64,000 nt of DNA, taken from assembly GCA_913055655.1 (NCBI GenBank), contig CAJXKA010000002.1, positions 62,001 to 126,000 on the forward strand, given 5' to 3'. The position numbers were made by a program, and so were the translations under genes. The notes beneath the pieces are model-generated. The model saw only the letters and a list, made by a program, of their open reading frames with translations. It had not been told where the DNA came from and did no database searches. This document shows positions 34,824 to 43,276 of this stretch, in pieces; within the stretch, counting starts at the first letter, position 1, and the number at the start of each line of letters is the position of its first letter. Source of the stretch: an uncultured Oceanospirillales bacterium (GTDB taxonomy: Bacteria > Pseudomonadota > Gammaproteobacteria > Xanthomonadales > SZUA-36).

Positions 34824-36734
34824 ATGACTATTTCAATCGCCTCGCTGTGCCGGCTTTCCGGCGCGGCGTTCATCGCGTTTGGCTGCTGCCCGGTATTGCT
34901 GGCGGCTGAAGCCAGCGACGACGAAGATACCATCCTGGAAGAAGTCCACGTGCTCGGCACGTGGTTGCCGGAAACCCGCGCCGCTGAAGGCCAGCAGGTC
35001 AGTGTTGACGCAGAGGCCCTGCGCCGCAGCCAGCCGGCCGACCCGGAGCAGCTGCTGGCACGCCTGCCGGGCGTGTCGGTCAGCCGTGCCGGCGGGGCGG
35101 GCGGCGTTTCCGAGGTATTCCTGCGCGGCGCCGAGTCCAACTTCACCGCCGTGGTGGTCGACGGCATGCGCCTGAATGACCCCGCGAACACGCGTGGTGG
35201 CGCGTTCGATTTCTCGACCCTGGCCAGCTCGGAAATCGAGCGCATCGATATCGCCACCGGTGCGATGTCGGCCGTATACGGCCCCGACGCCATGGCCGGC
35301 GTGATCCGCGTCGAGACGCGTTTTGCGGATGCCGGGGAAGGGTGGGTCGATGCCGAATTGGGGACCGATCACGGTTGGCGTGCGGGCGCGTCGCTGGGTG
35401 GCGCGGTCGGCGGGACCGGCGTCGCGCTTCGCGCCACCCGCGAAGAAGCCGGTGACGCGGTGGAAGGCGCATCACTGGACCTGACCACCCTGGCCGCCCG
35501 CTTAAACGGCACCCTGGGCGCTGCAATCGACTGGCGCCTGGTGCTGCGCGCCGCCGATCGCCAGCGCACCAGCTTCCCCGAGGTCAGCGGCGGTCCCGAA
35601 TACGCGGTATTGCGCGAGCTGGAAACCGGTGACGGTCAGGAATTCGGTGGTTCGCTACGGGTGAACACCGAGCACTCCGACCTTTGGTCGTCCGAATGGC
35701 TGGCCAGCTGGTCGCAGATCGAAGATGACATCAAGACGCCAGCCGTCGCGCCCGGTGTGCTGGATGGCCAGCCGGCCTTCACCAGCGATACGGACTACCG
35801 CCGTGGTGAACTGCGCTGGGTCAATCGCCTGGCGCTGGGTGACGCCAACGCGCCCGCCCTGGCGCTGGGCCTGGCGTTTATCGACGAGGATGGCAGCGAC
35901 GATGGCGTCGTCGACCTGGGCCCGGTGGTGCTGCCGAATGGCTGGACACTGGACCGGGAAACGCTCTCCGCGTTCGCCGAACTCGGCGGCCGTTGGGGCA
36001 ACGGCTGGACCGCCAACGTCGCCGTCCGCGGCGACCATACCGAGGGCGACACGAAGGTCTCGGGGAAGATTGGCCTGGGCCATGACAACGTGGTCGGCGG
36101 CCAGGCCTGGGTCCGCGCGGCCAACGGCTTCAAACTGCCCAGTTTTTTCGCGCTGGGCAACCCGCTGTACGGCAACCCGGACCTCGAGCCGGAAACCGTT
36201 CGCAGCATCGAGGCCGGTTGGGATCGTGACATCAACGACACGTTCAGCATCGGCCTGGCCCTGTTCGCCAGCCGCTACCAGGATCTTGTCGACTTCGATT
36301 TCGAGAACTTCACCAACGTGAACCGGGGCGAGATCGACATCCGTGGAATTGAACTGCGCGGCAGCTGGCAGATCTCGCCGGACTGGCGCCTGGACGCCGA
36401 CCTGGTCAATGCCGATATCGACAGCGACGACGGCCCGCTGCGCCGTCGCCCGGAAACCACCGGTGGCTTGGGCCTGGCCTGGGCGCCGGACGGACCCTGG
36501 TCACTGGCCGCCTCGGCACGTTACGTGGGCGAGCGGTTGATCACGTCGATTCCCACCGGCGATGTCACCGACGACACCTACTGGCTGCTCGATGGCACTC
36601 TTCGTTACGGCAGCACCGACGGCTGGTCCGCCTGGGCAGCGCTCGACAACGCCCTGGACGAAGACTGGCAGGATGCGCCGGGCTTCCCGGCACCGGGCCG
36701 TCGCCTGCGGGTGGGCGTCGAACTGGGTTTCTGA
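34824..36734 (+). CDS. TonB-dependent receptor, BtuB-like size class
   Basis: 636 residues with a signal peptide (to about residue 25, LLAAEAS), the TonB box 'ILEEVHVLGT', a plug ('LLARLPGVSVSRAGGAGGVSEVFLRGAESNFTAVVVDG', 'IDIATGAMSAVYGPDAMAGVIRVET') and a 22-strand barrel closing with 'RRLRVGVELGF', the C-terminal Phe. The size and plug resemble BtuB/cobalamin and small siderophore receptors, but no B12 riboswitch or periplasmic binding gene is near. It follows the Tat-exported TIM-barrel gene with a 31-bp gap, and the ribosome site is weak. Ligand unassigned. Confidence 0.93.
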   Translation: MTISIASLCRLSGAAFIAFGCCPVLLAAEASDDEDTILEEVHVLGTWLPETRAAEGQQVSVDAEALRRSQPADPEQLLARLPGVSVSRAGGAGGVSEVFLRGAESNFTAVVVDGMRLNDPANTRGGAFDFSTLASSEIERIDIATGAMSAVYGPDAMAGVIRVETRFADAGEGWVDAELGTDHGWRAGASLGGAVGGTGVALRATREEAGDAVEGASLDLTTLAARLNGTLGAAIDWRLVLRAADRQRTSFPEVSGGPEYAVLRELETGDGQEFGGSLRVNTEHSDLWSSEWLASWSQIEDDIKTPAVAPGVLDGQPAFTSDTDYRRGELRWVNRLALGDANAPALALGLAFIDEDGSDDGVVDLGPVVLPNGWTLDRETLSAFAELGGRWGNGWTANVAVRGDHTEGDTKVSGKIGLGHDNVVGGQAWVRAANGFKLPSFFALGNPLYGNPDLEPETVRSIEAGWDRDINDTFSIGLALFASRYQDLVDFDFENFTNVNRGEIDIRGIELRGSWQISPDWRLDADLVNADIDSDDGPLRRRPETTGGLGLAWAPDGPWSLAASARYVGERLITSIPTGDVTDDTYWLLDGTLRYGSTDGWSAWAALDNALDEDWQDAPGFPAPGRRLRVGVELGF

Positions 36735-36766
36735 ACCGGGGCTCTGGACCGGCGTCCGCCGGCCCG

Positions 36767-37330
36767 TCAGCTGAACGGGTTCCTGTCCGAGGCCAGGTAC
36801 CGGGCTTCCGCGTCTGTCGTGTCGCGGTCCAGCACCTTGTTGCGGTACGGAAACCGGCCAAACGCCCGGATCGTTTCCGCGTGTTCCCGGGCAAAGTCGA
36901 GAATCGTCACGGCCTCGTCCCGCAATTGCGTGAACTTCCTGACGCTCAGCGCCTGTAGCTCCGGGTCCTCGGCGTGCATCAACGGCATATAGAAAAACTG
37001 CCGCTGTGACAGGGCCAGGGATTCGTCCATGCCGGCCTCGATGCCTTCAACCGCCAGTTGCTGGCAGACCGGGTCCATTTCCCAGGTCTTCGGTGAGCCG
37101 CGGAACACGTTACGGGAAAACTGGTCGAGGACGATAATCAGTGCCAGGCGGCCGAGTGGCGTGTCGGCCCAGTCATCGAGCATCCCACTACGGGCTTGAT
37201 CTACCAGCTCTCCGAATCGCTCCGCGATCATTTCATCGAGTGCCGGTCCGCCCTGGAACCATTGATTCGGCGTCAGTTCCCTGAACCAGAAGTCGAGTAC
37301 CTCTTGAATGTCAGATCGCCCGGTTGGCAC
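36767..37330 (-). CDS. DUF924 family protein
   Basis: 187 residues if the GTG at 37330 is used, which puts 'DIQEVLDFWF' at the family's usual place; an upstream ATG at 37390 would add 20 poorly conserved residues. The all-helical DUF924 pattern is complete: 'WFQGGPALDEMIAERFGEL', 'LIIVLDQFSRNVFRGS', 'QFFYMPLMHAEDP', 'FGRFPYRNKVLDR'. These are TPR-like cytosolic proteins common in proteobacteria with no established function. Confidence 0.88.
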   Translation of the reverse strand: MPTGRSDIQEVLDFWFRELTPNQWFQGGPALDEMIAERFGELVDQARSGMLDDWADTPLGRLALIIVLDQFSRNVFRGSPKTWEMDPVCQQLAVEGIEAGMDESLALSQRQFFYMPLMHAEDPELQALSVRKFTQLRDEAVTILDFAREHAETIRAFGRFPYRNKVLDRDTTDAEARYLASDRNPFS

Positions 37331-37452
37331 CTGAAAAACCCCATCGTTTCCGGCGTGTCGCCTCGGCCAGTGTAGCGCGGACCAATGCATTCGCGTTTTC
37401 CACGAGGTTGTGGGTAAGATGAGAACGAGGCAACGACAGGGAGTCGCGCGTC

Positions 37453-37848
37453 ATGAATCGTTTCTTGTTCATCCTGGCCGGTCTTGCGGCACTCGCGGTC
37501 ACGCTGATTCGCGCCATCGCCGGCGGCGCGGGCGATCTCGCGATCCTGCTGTCCGCGCTCGAAGGTAACGCCATCCGCGGCGTCGTGATTATCAATTGGC
37601 ACGCACTGACCGCGGTGTTCGGGTTACTCGCCGTCGGGCTGTTGTTCTCCGCCTGGCTACCACGACCGGCGGGCGTCATGGTGGGTCTGCTGGCAGCAGG
37701 GGCGTTCGGAACAACCTGCGGGTTGTTCATGGCCGTCGCGGCGGCCGAAACCGGCTCACCATTTACCTATTTTCCCTATATCCCGCTGGGAGTAACGGCG
37801 GTTCTGTCTTTACTCGCCGCCATGACCGCACCGAAAGTTCGCCGCTGA
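37453..37848 (+). CDS. Small four-helix inner-membrane protein, unknown
   Basis: 131 residues with GGGAG 8-10 nt before the ATG. Four hydrophobic segments at about residues 3-25, 45-65, 70-95 and 105-125 give a compact polytopic protein with short loops. I do not recognise a family. It lies 23 bp before the TonB-domain protein gene, on the same strand, so the two may be co-transcribed. Confidence 0.75.
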   Translation: MNRFLFILAGLAALAVTLIRAIAGGAGDLAILLSALEGNAIRGVVIINWHALTAVFGLLAVGLLFSAWLPRPAGVMVGLLAAGAFGTTCGLFMAVAAAETGSPFTYFPYIPLGVTAVLSLLAAMTAPKVRR

Positions 37849-37871
37849 CATATCGAACGGGAGTTGAACCA

Positions 37872-38948
37872 ATGATGATGACACGATGGATGGCCATATG
37901 CCTGTGGGTACTGGTGTCTTCGGCTACGCTACACGCAGCCGACGAGATCACCCTTTTCGAACAGGGCTTGGCAACTGAGCCGGTCGCCCATGAAAAACCA
38001 CCCATCGAGTATCCGCACAACGCGCAGTCCGCAGGGATCGAGGGCTGGCTGGTCGTGGAGTTCACCGTGGACACGGACGGATCCACGAGCGATGTGGTCA
38101 TACGCAGCCGGAGCATCGACGGCATTTTCGAGGATGCCGCCCAGCGGAGTGTGAGCAATTGGACCTACGATCCCGCCACGCTGGATGGGGAGCCCGTTGC
38201 CACGCGCCACCAGACCCGGATGATCTACGCCATGAGCGGCCAGAAAGACGCGGTTTCCAACGGTTTTGCCCGCCAGGCGACATTCATTGGTCACTCACTT
38301 TCGCGGGACAAGCTGGAAAAGGCCTGGAAGCAGATCGGGAAACTGGATGGCCGTCGCCAGCGGACCCTGGCCGAAACCTGTTACGTCGACTTCTGGAAGG
38401 CAGAGTACTACCGGCGCAGCGGCGACCTGGAAAAGGCCGCCGAGCACTTCGATCGTGCACTGGTGATCGCCGATGTCGCCGTGTCGCCCGCGGTCCATGA
38501 ACACATGCTGCGTTCCGCGATCGAGTTCGATGCGAAGGTCAATCATGTGGGCGCGGCCCTGGCCAGTTACGACGAACTTATCGAGGTCACCGGCAAACTG
38601 CCCGATGATGACCCGGCGCGACAGCTTGCGGCCCGCCTGGAGCAACTTCGTGACAGCAACGAGCCGATTGAACTGGCGGCAAGCCTGGAGCCCTGCGAAT
38701 ACTGCAAGAAGCCCGGGCAACTGGCCTGGCACCACACGCTGGCGCGTAGCCGTTTCAGTTTCGGGGAAGTTCCCGCATCGATCGACGAGGTCGAAGTCTG
38801 GTGTGACGAGCACTCAGTCACATTCGCCGCGCAACCCGGCAAGACCTACAGCCTCGCGAATGCTGCTGAAAGCGGTGAATGCAGCCTTTCCGTGTACGGC
38901 GACGCGCCGGACAGTTTCGCGTTTTCGGAGCTTTCCAGCGTGAACTGA
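37872..38948 (+). CDS. Exported protein with TonB C-terminal-like domain and cysteine-bearing tail
   Basis: 358 residues from the ATG at 37872. Signal peptide to about residue 22 (TLHAAD). Residues 35-110 are a TonB_C-like domain ('PPIEYPHNAQSAGIEGWLVVEFTVDTDGS', 'DAAQRSVSNWTYDPATLDG'). A helical TPR-like section spans about 150-265 ('RRSGDLEKAAEHFDRALVIAD'). The C-terminal ~80 residues contain a CEYC pair, two histidines and two more Cys ('VWCDEH', 'GECS'), suggestive of a disulfide or metal-binding module. No transmembrane anchor or Pro-rich spacer follows the signal, so it is not an energy transducer of the classical type. Confidence 0.82.
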   Translation: MMMTRWMAICLWVLVSSATLHAADEITLFEQGLATEPVAHEKPPIEYPHNAQSAGIEGWLVVEFTVDTDGSTSDVVIRSRSIDGIFEDAAQRSVSNWTYDPATLDGEPVATRHQTRMIYAMSGQKDAVSNGFARQATFIGHSLSRDKLEKAWKQIGKLDGRRQRTLAETCYVDFWKAEYYRRSGDLEKAAEHFDRALVIADVAVSPAVHEHMLRSAIEFDAKVNHVGAALASYDELIEVTGKLPDDDPARQLAARLEQLRDSNEPIELAASLEPCEYCKKPGQLAWHHTLARSRFSFGEVPASIDEVEVWCDEHSVTFAAQPGKTYSLANAAESGECSLSVYGDAPDSFAFSELSSVN

Positions 38949-38962
38949 GCCGCTGGGCGTCG

Positions 38963-39346
38963 CTACGTTTTGACGAACAAGGTCACCAGCGGCTCGTCGC
39001 CCACCTGGCGGCTCCAGTGGCCGTGGATCGAGGGGTCGAATTCGCTGCCTTCGGGTAGGGTGTCGTTCGAAAAAAAGTGCTCGCCGGCCGTAAACGTGCG
39101 GCTTGTGCCGTCGGGCAGCCCGATTTCCATTTTCCCCGACAGGATCAATACCCACTGAGGATCCGTCGTGCAGTGCACCGCGCTGCGGTACCCGACCGGG
39201 CTTCGGCGCCACTGCATTCCTTCGACAGGCTGAACAGTGGAAAGGCGCACCATCTCCTGCCCCTGGTCCAACTCAACAGGGCGCTCCACGAACCTGGCGC
39301 GGCCGTCGGGGCCGGTTTCAAGCAATACCTGTGTCAGGACCGGCAA
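38963..39346 (-). CDS. Small cupin-domain protein
   Basis: 127 residues starting with TTG at 39346 (AGGA upstream). One cupin fold: 'VLILSGKMEIGLPDGTSRTFTAGEHFFSND' covers the first and second conserved strands, with 'HGHWSRQVGDEPLVTLFVKT' at the end. No signal peptide. Comparable single-cupin proteins bind metals or small ligands; no function can be given. It converges on the TonB-domain gene (14 bp) and ends 45 bp after the DUF1254 lipoprotein gene in the same direction. Confidence 0.75.
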   Translation of the reverse strand: MPVLTQVLLETGPDGRARFVERPVELDQGQEMVRLSTVQPVEGMQWRRSPVGYRSAVHCTTDPQWVLILSGKMEIGLPDGTSRTFTAGEHFFSNDTLPEGSEFDPSIHGHWSRQVGDEPLVTLFVKT

Positions 39347-39391
39347 GATGTTAATCCTGCCGGCCCTGACCTGGAAGCCGGGTTCCTGCCA

Positions 39392-40831
39392 TTATTTCGG
39401 TTCAGGCACTGGCGCCGGTTTCGGATACGTACCGTTGATGATTGACGCGTCCGGGCCGTAATTACGCAGTACGGTCCAGAACGGGCCGTCCGGTGTTGGC
39501 AGCCAGTTGCTTTCTTTCTCCGGCCCGGGCGATTCGTGCTGGAAGTAAATGGTCGTGGACCCGTCTTCGTTCTGCTTGACGCCCGGCGTTGTGCTCGACA
39601 GTGAATAGCGGTCGATCGGGTTGTCCACCAGCCAGCGCTCTGGCAGCCGGTACATGGTGAACGACCAGAAGTACTTCACCGGTGGTGTTTCACCGGCCGG
39701 GAAGGTCACCGAGTAGTTGTTTTTGCTGGCGTCCAGCGGCTGGCCGTCGGCGCCCAGCGGAATGGAGAAGTAAACGGCCTGTTCATTGACGTTGCCGAAA
39801 ATGCCCAGCACGACGCCAAGGGTGCGGGAAAGGTAGTCGTCACCGATTTTCTCGCGGCTGGCGAACAGTTTGCCGGAATCCACGTTGGGGTCGTTACCGG
39901 CTTCCGCGTACTCGGCCCAGGCATCTTTCACGCCATTGCGAATCGCGTCCTGGATGGCGGGCTCGAACGAGTCCATGTCGAAGCCCTCGCCGATGCCCAG
40001 CGCCGCCAGCGTTTCATACTGCCCGGCATCGTCCGGGTGCGGCGTGGTGAACGGCAGCATCAGCTCGACGTAGTCCCAGAACCTGTCGGTCTTTTCGTCG
40101 CCCTCGGTCCACTCCGGCCAATCGATTGCCGGCGCGGCCGGCGGCGCCGGCTGGCCCAGGTATTCGCTTAACGGCTGCAGCTGGTACTGCTGCTGGATGG
40201 CCCGGACATTCTCAATATCGCCCGGCGTGCCAAGCAGCTGGGTGCGGGTCAGCGTGCCCAGGAAATCGCTCTCGCCCTGGATGACCCGGGAAACGCCCTC
40301 GGGCAGCTCACCCTCCCAGCCGGGTGCGGCCAGCAGGTAGCTGCCGCCACCGTTGCCGTCTTTCAGCGAGCCCGGGTTGTCGAGCACGTAGGCCCACAGG
40401 TCATCCCACTGGCTGGTGTAGTAACGGCCTTCGTCAATCTCCGGCATGGTCAGCACCCACGGCTCGGCGCGCAGGTCGACCCAGGCGTACGAGTAGGGCG
40501 TGTCGTTGTTTGGGGTCACGATGTCGGTATCTTGCGGCGTGGCGGTTCCCAGGTGCAGCCACTTGCCGAACTCGGCGTCGCCTTCAATGGCCTGCGAGTG
40601 CATGGTGCGGTAGTACAGCACCAGCGGGTACGTGAAGACGTAAGCATCGCGTGCGTACTGGCGCGCCTGCTCAGCGGTCAGGCCGTCACTGGGCTCATTT
40701 GCAGTCGACGCGGCTTCCTGGGCAGCGGCCGGTGTGGACGCCGCTTCAGTGGTGGATTCGGCATCGTTTGTGGGCTTACAGCTTGCCAGCACGGCGGCCG
40801 CGACGGCGGCGACGATCAGACGGTTCAACAT
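39392..40831 (-). CDS. DUF1254/DUF1214 lipoprotein
   Basis: 479 residues from the ATG at 40831. The signal 'LIVAAVAAAVLASC' has a lipobox (LASC), so this is a lipoprotein followed by a low-complexity Ala/Glu linker. The DUF1254 domain (about residues 65-200: 'DAYVFTYPLVLYYRTM', 'PNNDTPYSYAWVDLRAEPWVL', 'RYYTSQWDDLWAYV') and the C-terminal DUF1214 domain ('FWSFTMYRLPERWLVDNPIDRYSLSS', 'YFQHESPGPEKESNWLPTPDGPF') are both complete. The frame is open further upstream, but that stretch is the tRNA-Phe gene read as protein and is excluded. Role unknown. Confidence 0.9.
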   Translation of the reverse strand: MLNRLIVAAVAAAVLASCKPTNDAESTTEAASTPAAAQEAASTANEPSDGLTAEQARQYARDAYVFTYPLVLYYRTMHSQAIEGDAEFGKWLHLGTATPQDTDIVTPNNDTPYSYAWVDLRAEPWVLTMPEIDEGRYYTSQWDDLWAYVLDNPGSLKDGNGGGSYLLAAPGWEGELPEGVSRVIQGESDFLGTLTRTQLLGTPGDIENVRAIQQQYQLQPLSEYLGQPAPPAAPAIDWPEWTEGDEKTDRFWDYVELMLPFTTPHPDDAGQYETLAALGIGEGFDMDSFEPAIQDAIRNGVKDAWAEYAEAGNDPNVDSGKLFASREKIGDDYLSRTLGVVLGIFGNVNEQAVYFSIPLGADGQPLDASKNNYSVTFPAGETPPVKYFWSFTMYRLPERWLVDNPIDRYSLSSTTPGVKQNEDGSTTIYFQHESPGPEKESNWLPTPDGPFWTVLRNYGPDASIINGTYPKPAPVPEPK

Positions 40832-40917
40832 GGAATTCCCCCGAGTGTGAATGTCACACCCAAGCATACGCATGCCGAACGACATTTTCATGAGCGTGAT
40901 CTTAAAATCTGGGGGAA

Positions 40918-40993
40918 TGGTGCCCGGGGGCGGAATCGAACCACCGACACGCGGATTTTCAATCCGCTGCTCTACCAACTGAGCTACCCGGGC
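40918..40993 (-). tRNA. tRNA-Phe (anticodon GAA)
   Basis: 76 nt including an encoded CCA (40918-40920). The acceptor stem GCCCGGG pairs with CCCGGGC; the D-arm AGCTCAGTTGGTAGAGC, the anticodon loop TTGAAAA with GAA and the T-arm GGTTCGATTCC are all regular. It is nearly the E. coli tRNA-Phe sequence. Confidence 0.98.
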
Positions 40994-41055
40994 ACTGGAA
41001 CGTGCAGTCGGTCATTGTACCCCGAAAGGGGTCGCGGGTGACCGTGAGGCGCGGT

Positions 41056-41084
41056 ATTAAACCCGCTGCGGCGTGCCAAGTCAA
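41056..41084 (-). promoter_or_regulatory. Sigma-70 promoter of tRNA-Phe with GC-rich discriminator
   Basis: On the minus strand, TTGACT (41079-41084), an exact 17-bp spacer and TTTAAT (41056-41061), followed by a GC-rich discriminator (ACCGCGCC), the feature linked to stringent control of stable-RNA promoters. The predicted start is about 50 nt before the tRNA 5' end. A small ACCCC-GAAA-GGGGT hairpin lies between. The rest of 40994-41228 shows nothing recognisable. Confidence 0.65.
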
Positions 41085-41228
41085 CCATGCGTGGTTCACG
41101 GGCGGCTTGTCACGCATTGTCGTCCAATTTCACATGTTGACGCTTGAGTCGCGCCTGCTGAATAACACATGATCCATCCACACCAGTGGACGCCGCTACG
41201 GTGTCACGTACATCAGAAGGAGCAATTT

Positions 41229-43181
41229 ATGAAGGGGGTCGATGTCTTCACACGGACTAAGGGAAGCAATGGTGGATGGTTTACGGTGGCCGCCCTGGCG
41301 GCGGTCACGATCATGCCGGTGACGTCCGCACATGCGTTGGAGTGCGCCAACCAGGCCGGTGGCGCCGTATGGGCAACCGCACCGGACGATACCGGGGACG
41401 CCAACGCGACGGCGTGCGGTGACGGTGCCGTGGCCAGCGGTTCGAACAGTACCGCCGTGGGTGTCGCCGCCAGCGCCGCCGGCGCCAATTCCATCGCCAT
41501 GGGAAACGGCGCTTCCGCAGCGGGCGGTACCAATATCGCCATCGGTAACGGGGCCGTTACGTCCGGCGCCAGCAGTGTCGCCGTCGGCAACGGCTCGATT
41601 TCCGATGGCGGCCTCGGCAGCACCGCGTTCGGCAACTTGTCAGAAGCCAGGGGCGAGTCCAGTACCGCCCTGGGGCGATTTGCTGCCGCCACTGCGGACC
41701 AGTCGGTTGCCATTGGCTCGGAATCGGATTCCGGCGGTTTGGCGGCCATCGCGATTGGCGCGGGGTCCGGTGCTTCAAATGTGGGAGGCGTCGCCGTGGG
41801 CATGCTCGCGTCCGCGACCGGCGACGGTGGCAGTGCGTTTGGCCGTGACGCCAGTGCGGGCGGTGAAGAAAGCACGGCGATTGGCTTTAGCGCCAGCGCT
41901 GCGGGCGACCAGAGCACCGTGCTGGGGGTTTACGCGACCGGTGCCGGTTTTAGCAGTGCGGTATTGGGGCACCTGGCCAGCGCAGCCGGCAACAACGCTA
42001 CAGCATTGGGCACCGGGACCGCGGCAGCTGGAAACAACAGCGTCGCGCTGGGCAATAGCGCTTCTACGTCTGGTGGCGGCACCATCGCGATCGGCAATGG
42101 GGCGGTGTCCACGGGGAGTTTCAGCCCGATTGCGATTGGTCAGCAGTCTTCCGCCACGGGTACCGGCAGTATCGTCATCGGGCATTCGGCAACATCGGCT
42201 TTTAACCGTGGCGTGGCCATCGGTCAAGGGGCAGGTGTATCCCAAGCTTGGTCTGTCGCGCTTGGTAGTAGTGCATTGGCTGGCCCTAACGCCACTGCGT
42301 TGGGCTATTCTGCAGTGTCATCGGGGAACAGTAGCGTTGCAATAGGCAATAGCGCCGATTCGACAAATCAAAGCAGTATCGCAATCGGGCAGCTATCGTT
42401 GGCTGCTGGCAGAGATAGCACCGCCATTGGTGCATTTGCTGCCGCATCCAACAACGCCGCCACAGCGATTGGATACCAAGCATACGCCCCCAATGCCAAC
42501 ACCATCGTGTTGGGAAGAACCGACGGCGAAAACTTCGCCTCGGGATACGATGATGTCGCCATCGGTACCACGACCCCGCTGGCACCGCTGCACGTGGCCC
42601 GCCACGACGGCACTGCACGCCTCCTGGTGCAGGAAAACCACCCGGACCCGGCGGGCCGGACGCTGTTCACACTGGCCAATCGGGGCAACACCAAGTTCGA
42701 GATCAAGGAAACCGGTACCGGCACGCGCTGGCAGTTCACCAACAGTGGCGACGCGTTCCGGATCTCGAAGTACGGCACCGGCGAAGTTGAGTTCCAGGTA
42801 TTCAACGACGGAAGCGCGGCGCTGGCGGGCGACCTGGTGCTGGACGGCAGCTTGACCGAGATGTCGGACCGCAACCAGAAACACGCCATCGTGCCGCTGG
42901 ACGGCGAGACGGTGCTGGCGAAAGTCGCCCAGGTGCCGGTGTCGGAGTGGTCTTACAAGGGCGAGGCCGCCGATTCGCGCCACATCGGTCCGATGGCCCA
43001 GGACTTCTACGCCGCCTTCGGCCTGGCCAGTGGCGAGACCCAGATATCGGCGCGCGACATGGCCGGGGTGAACATGGCGGCGATCCAGGCACTGGCCCGG
43101 GAGAACCGGGAATTCCGGGCGGAACTGGAGGAACTGAAGTCGCTGGTGACGCAGTTGCTGCCGCGGACGGTGAAAAACTGA
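41229..43181 (+). CDS. Exported YadA-head-repeat protein with C-terminal S74 self-cleaving chaperone domain
   Basis: 650 residues from the ATG at 41229 (AAGGAG upstream), with a signal peptide ending at SAHA. Residues ~55-430 are over twenty degenerate 14-15-residue YadA/Hia-head repeats (A-x-G-x-x-S-x-A-x-G, A-I-G-N-G-A), which fold as a trimeric left-handed beta roll. A short connector leads to a peptidase-S74 intramolecular chaperone domain (from about residue 540) with the cleavage/catalytic motif M-SDRNQK (S546, K551) and 'HIGPMAQDFYAAFG', ending in a coiled coil. There is no YadA-type membrane anchor, so the trimer is expected to be released or held another way. Bases 42240-42480 are visibly less GC-rich than the flanks. 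Confidence 0.88.
   Translation: MKGVDVFTRTKGSNGGWFTVAALAAVTIMPVTSAHALECANQAGGAVWATAPDDTGDANATACGDGAVASGSNSTAVGVAASAAGANSIAMGNGASAAGGTNIAIGNGAVTSGASSVAVGNGSISDGGLGSTAFGNLSEARGESSTALGRFAAATADQSVAIGSESDSGGLAAIAIGAGSGASNVGGVAVGMLASATGDGGSAFGRDASAGGEESTAIGFSASAAGDQSTVLGVYATGAGFSSAVLGHLASAAGNNATALGTGTAAAGNNSVALGNSASTSGGGTIAIGNGAVSTGSFSPIAIGQQSSATGTGSIVIGHSATSAFNRGVAIGQGAGVSQAWSVALGSSALAGPNATALGYSAVSSGNSSVAIGNSADSTNQSSIAIGQLSLAAGRDSTAIGAFAAASNNAATAIGYQAYAPNANTIVLGRTDGENFASGYDDVAIGTTTPLAPLHVARHDGTARLLVQENHPDPAGRTLFTLANRGNTKFEIKETGTGTRWQFTNSGDAFRISKYGTGEVEFQVFNDGSAALAGDLVLDGSLTEMSDRNQKHAIVPLDGETVLAKVAQVPVSEWSYKGEAADSRHIGPMAQDFYAAFGLASGETQISARDMAGVNMAAIQALARENREFRAELEELKSLVTQLLPRTVKN
42604..43090 (+). 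repeat. 487-bp direct repeat, copy 1 (S74 region)
   Basis: Homologous to 44145-44631 at a constant offset of 1541 bp. I count 10 mismatches, all synonymous, in the first 161 bp and none in the last 326 bp (42765-43090), read base by base. The pattern indicates recent gene conversion of the 3' part. Confidence 0.95.
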
Positions 43182-43276
43182 GCCGGTTCGGGGTACAGGG
43201 CACGACGGCTATCCTGCCCGGCGTGATCGGCGTCTGCGTATACTGGTGGCCAATTTTTCACCACAGGGGGAGACCG

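Noticed and set aside
40832-40978. N-terminal extension of the DUF1254 lipoprotein
   Set aside because: The open frame runs through the tRNA-Phe gene, and the lipoprotein signal starts cleanly at 40831.
40918-40993. tRNA-Phe as attachment site of an integrative element
   Set aside because: No integrase, no duplicated tRNA 3' end found nearby and no island-like boundary; the flanks look like ordinary chromosome.
41229-43181. Classical trimeric autotransporter adhesin
   Set aside because: Head repeats are present, but the C-terminus is an S74 chaperone with coiled coil, not the four-strand YadA anchor.
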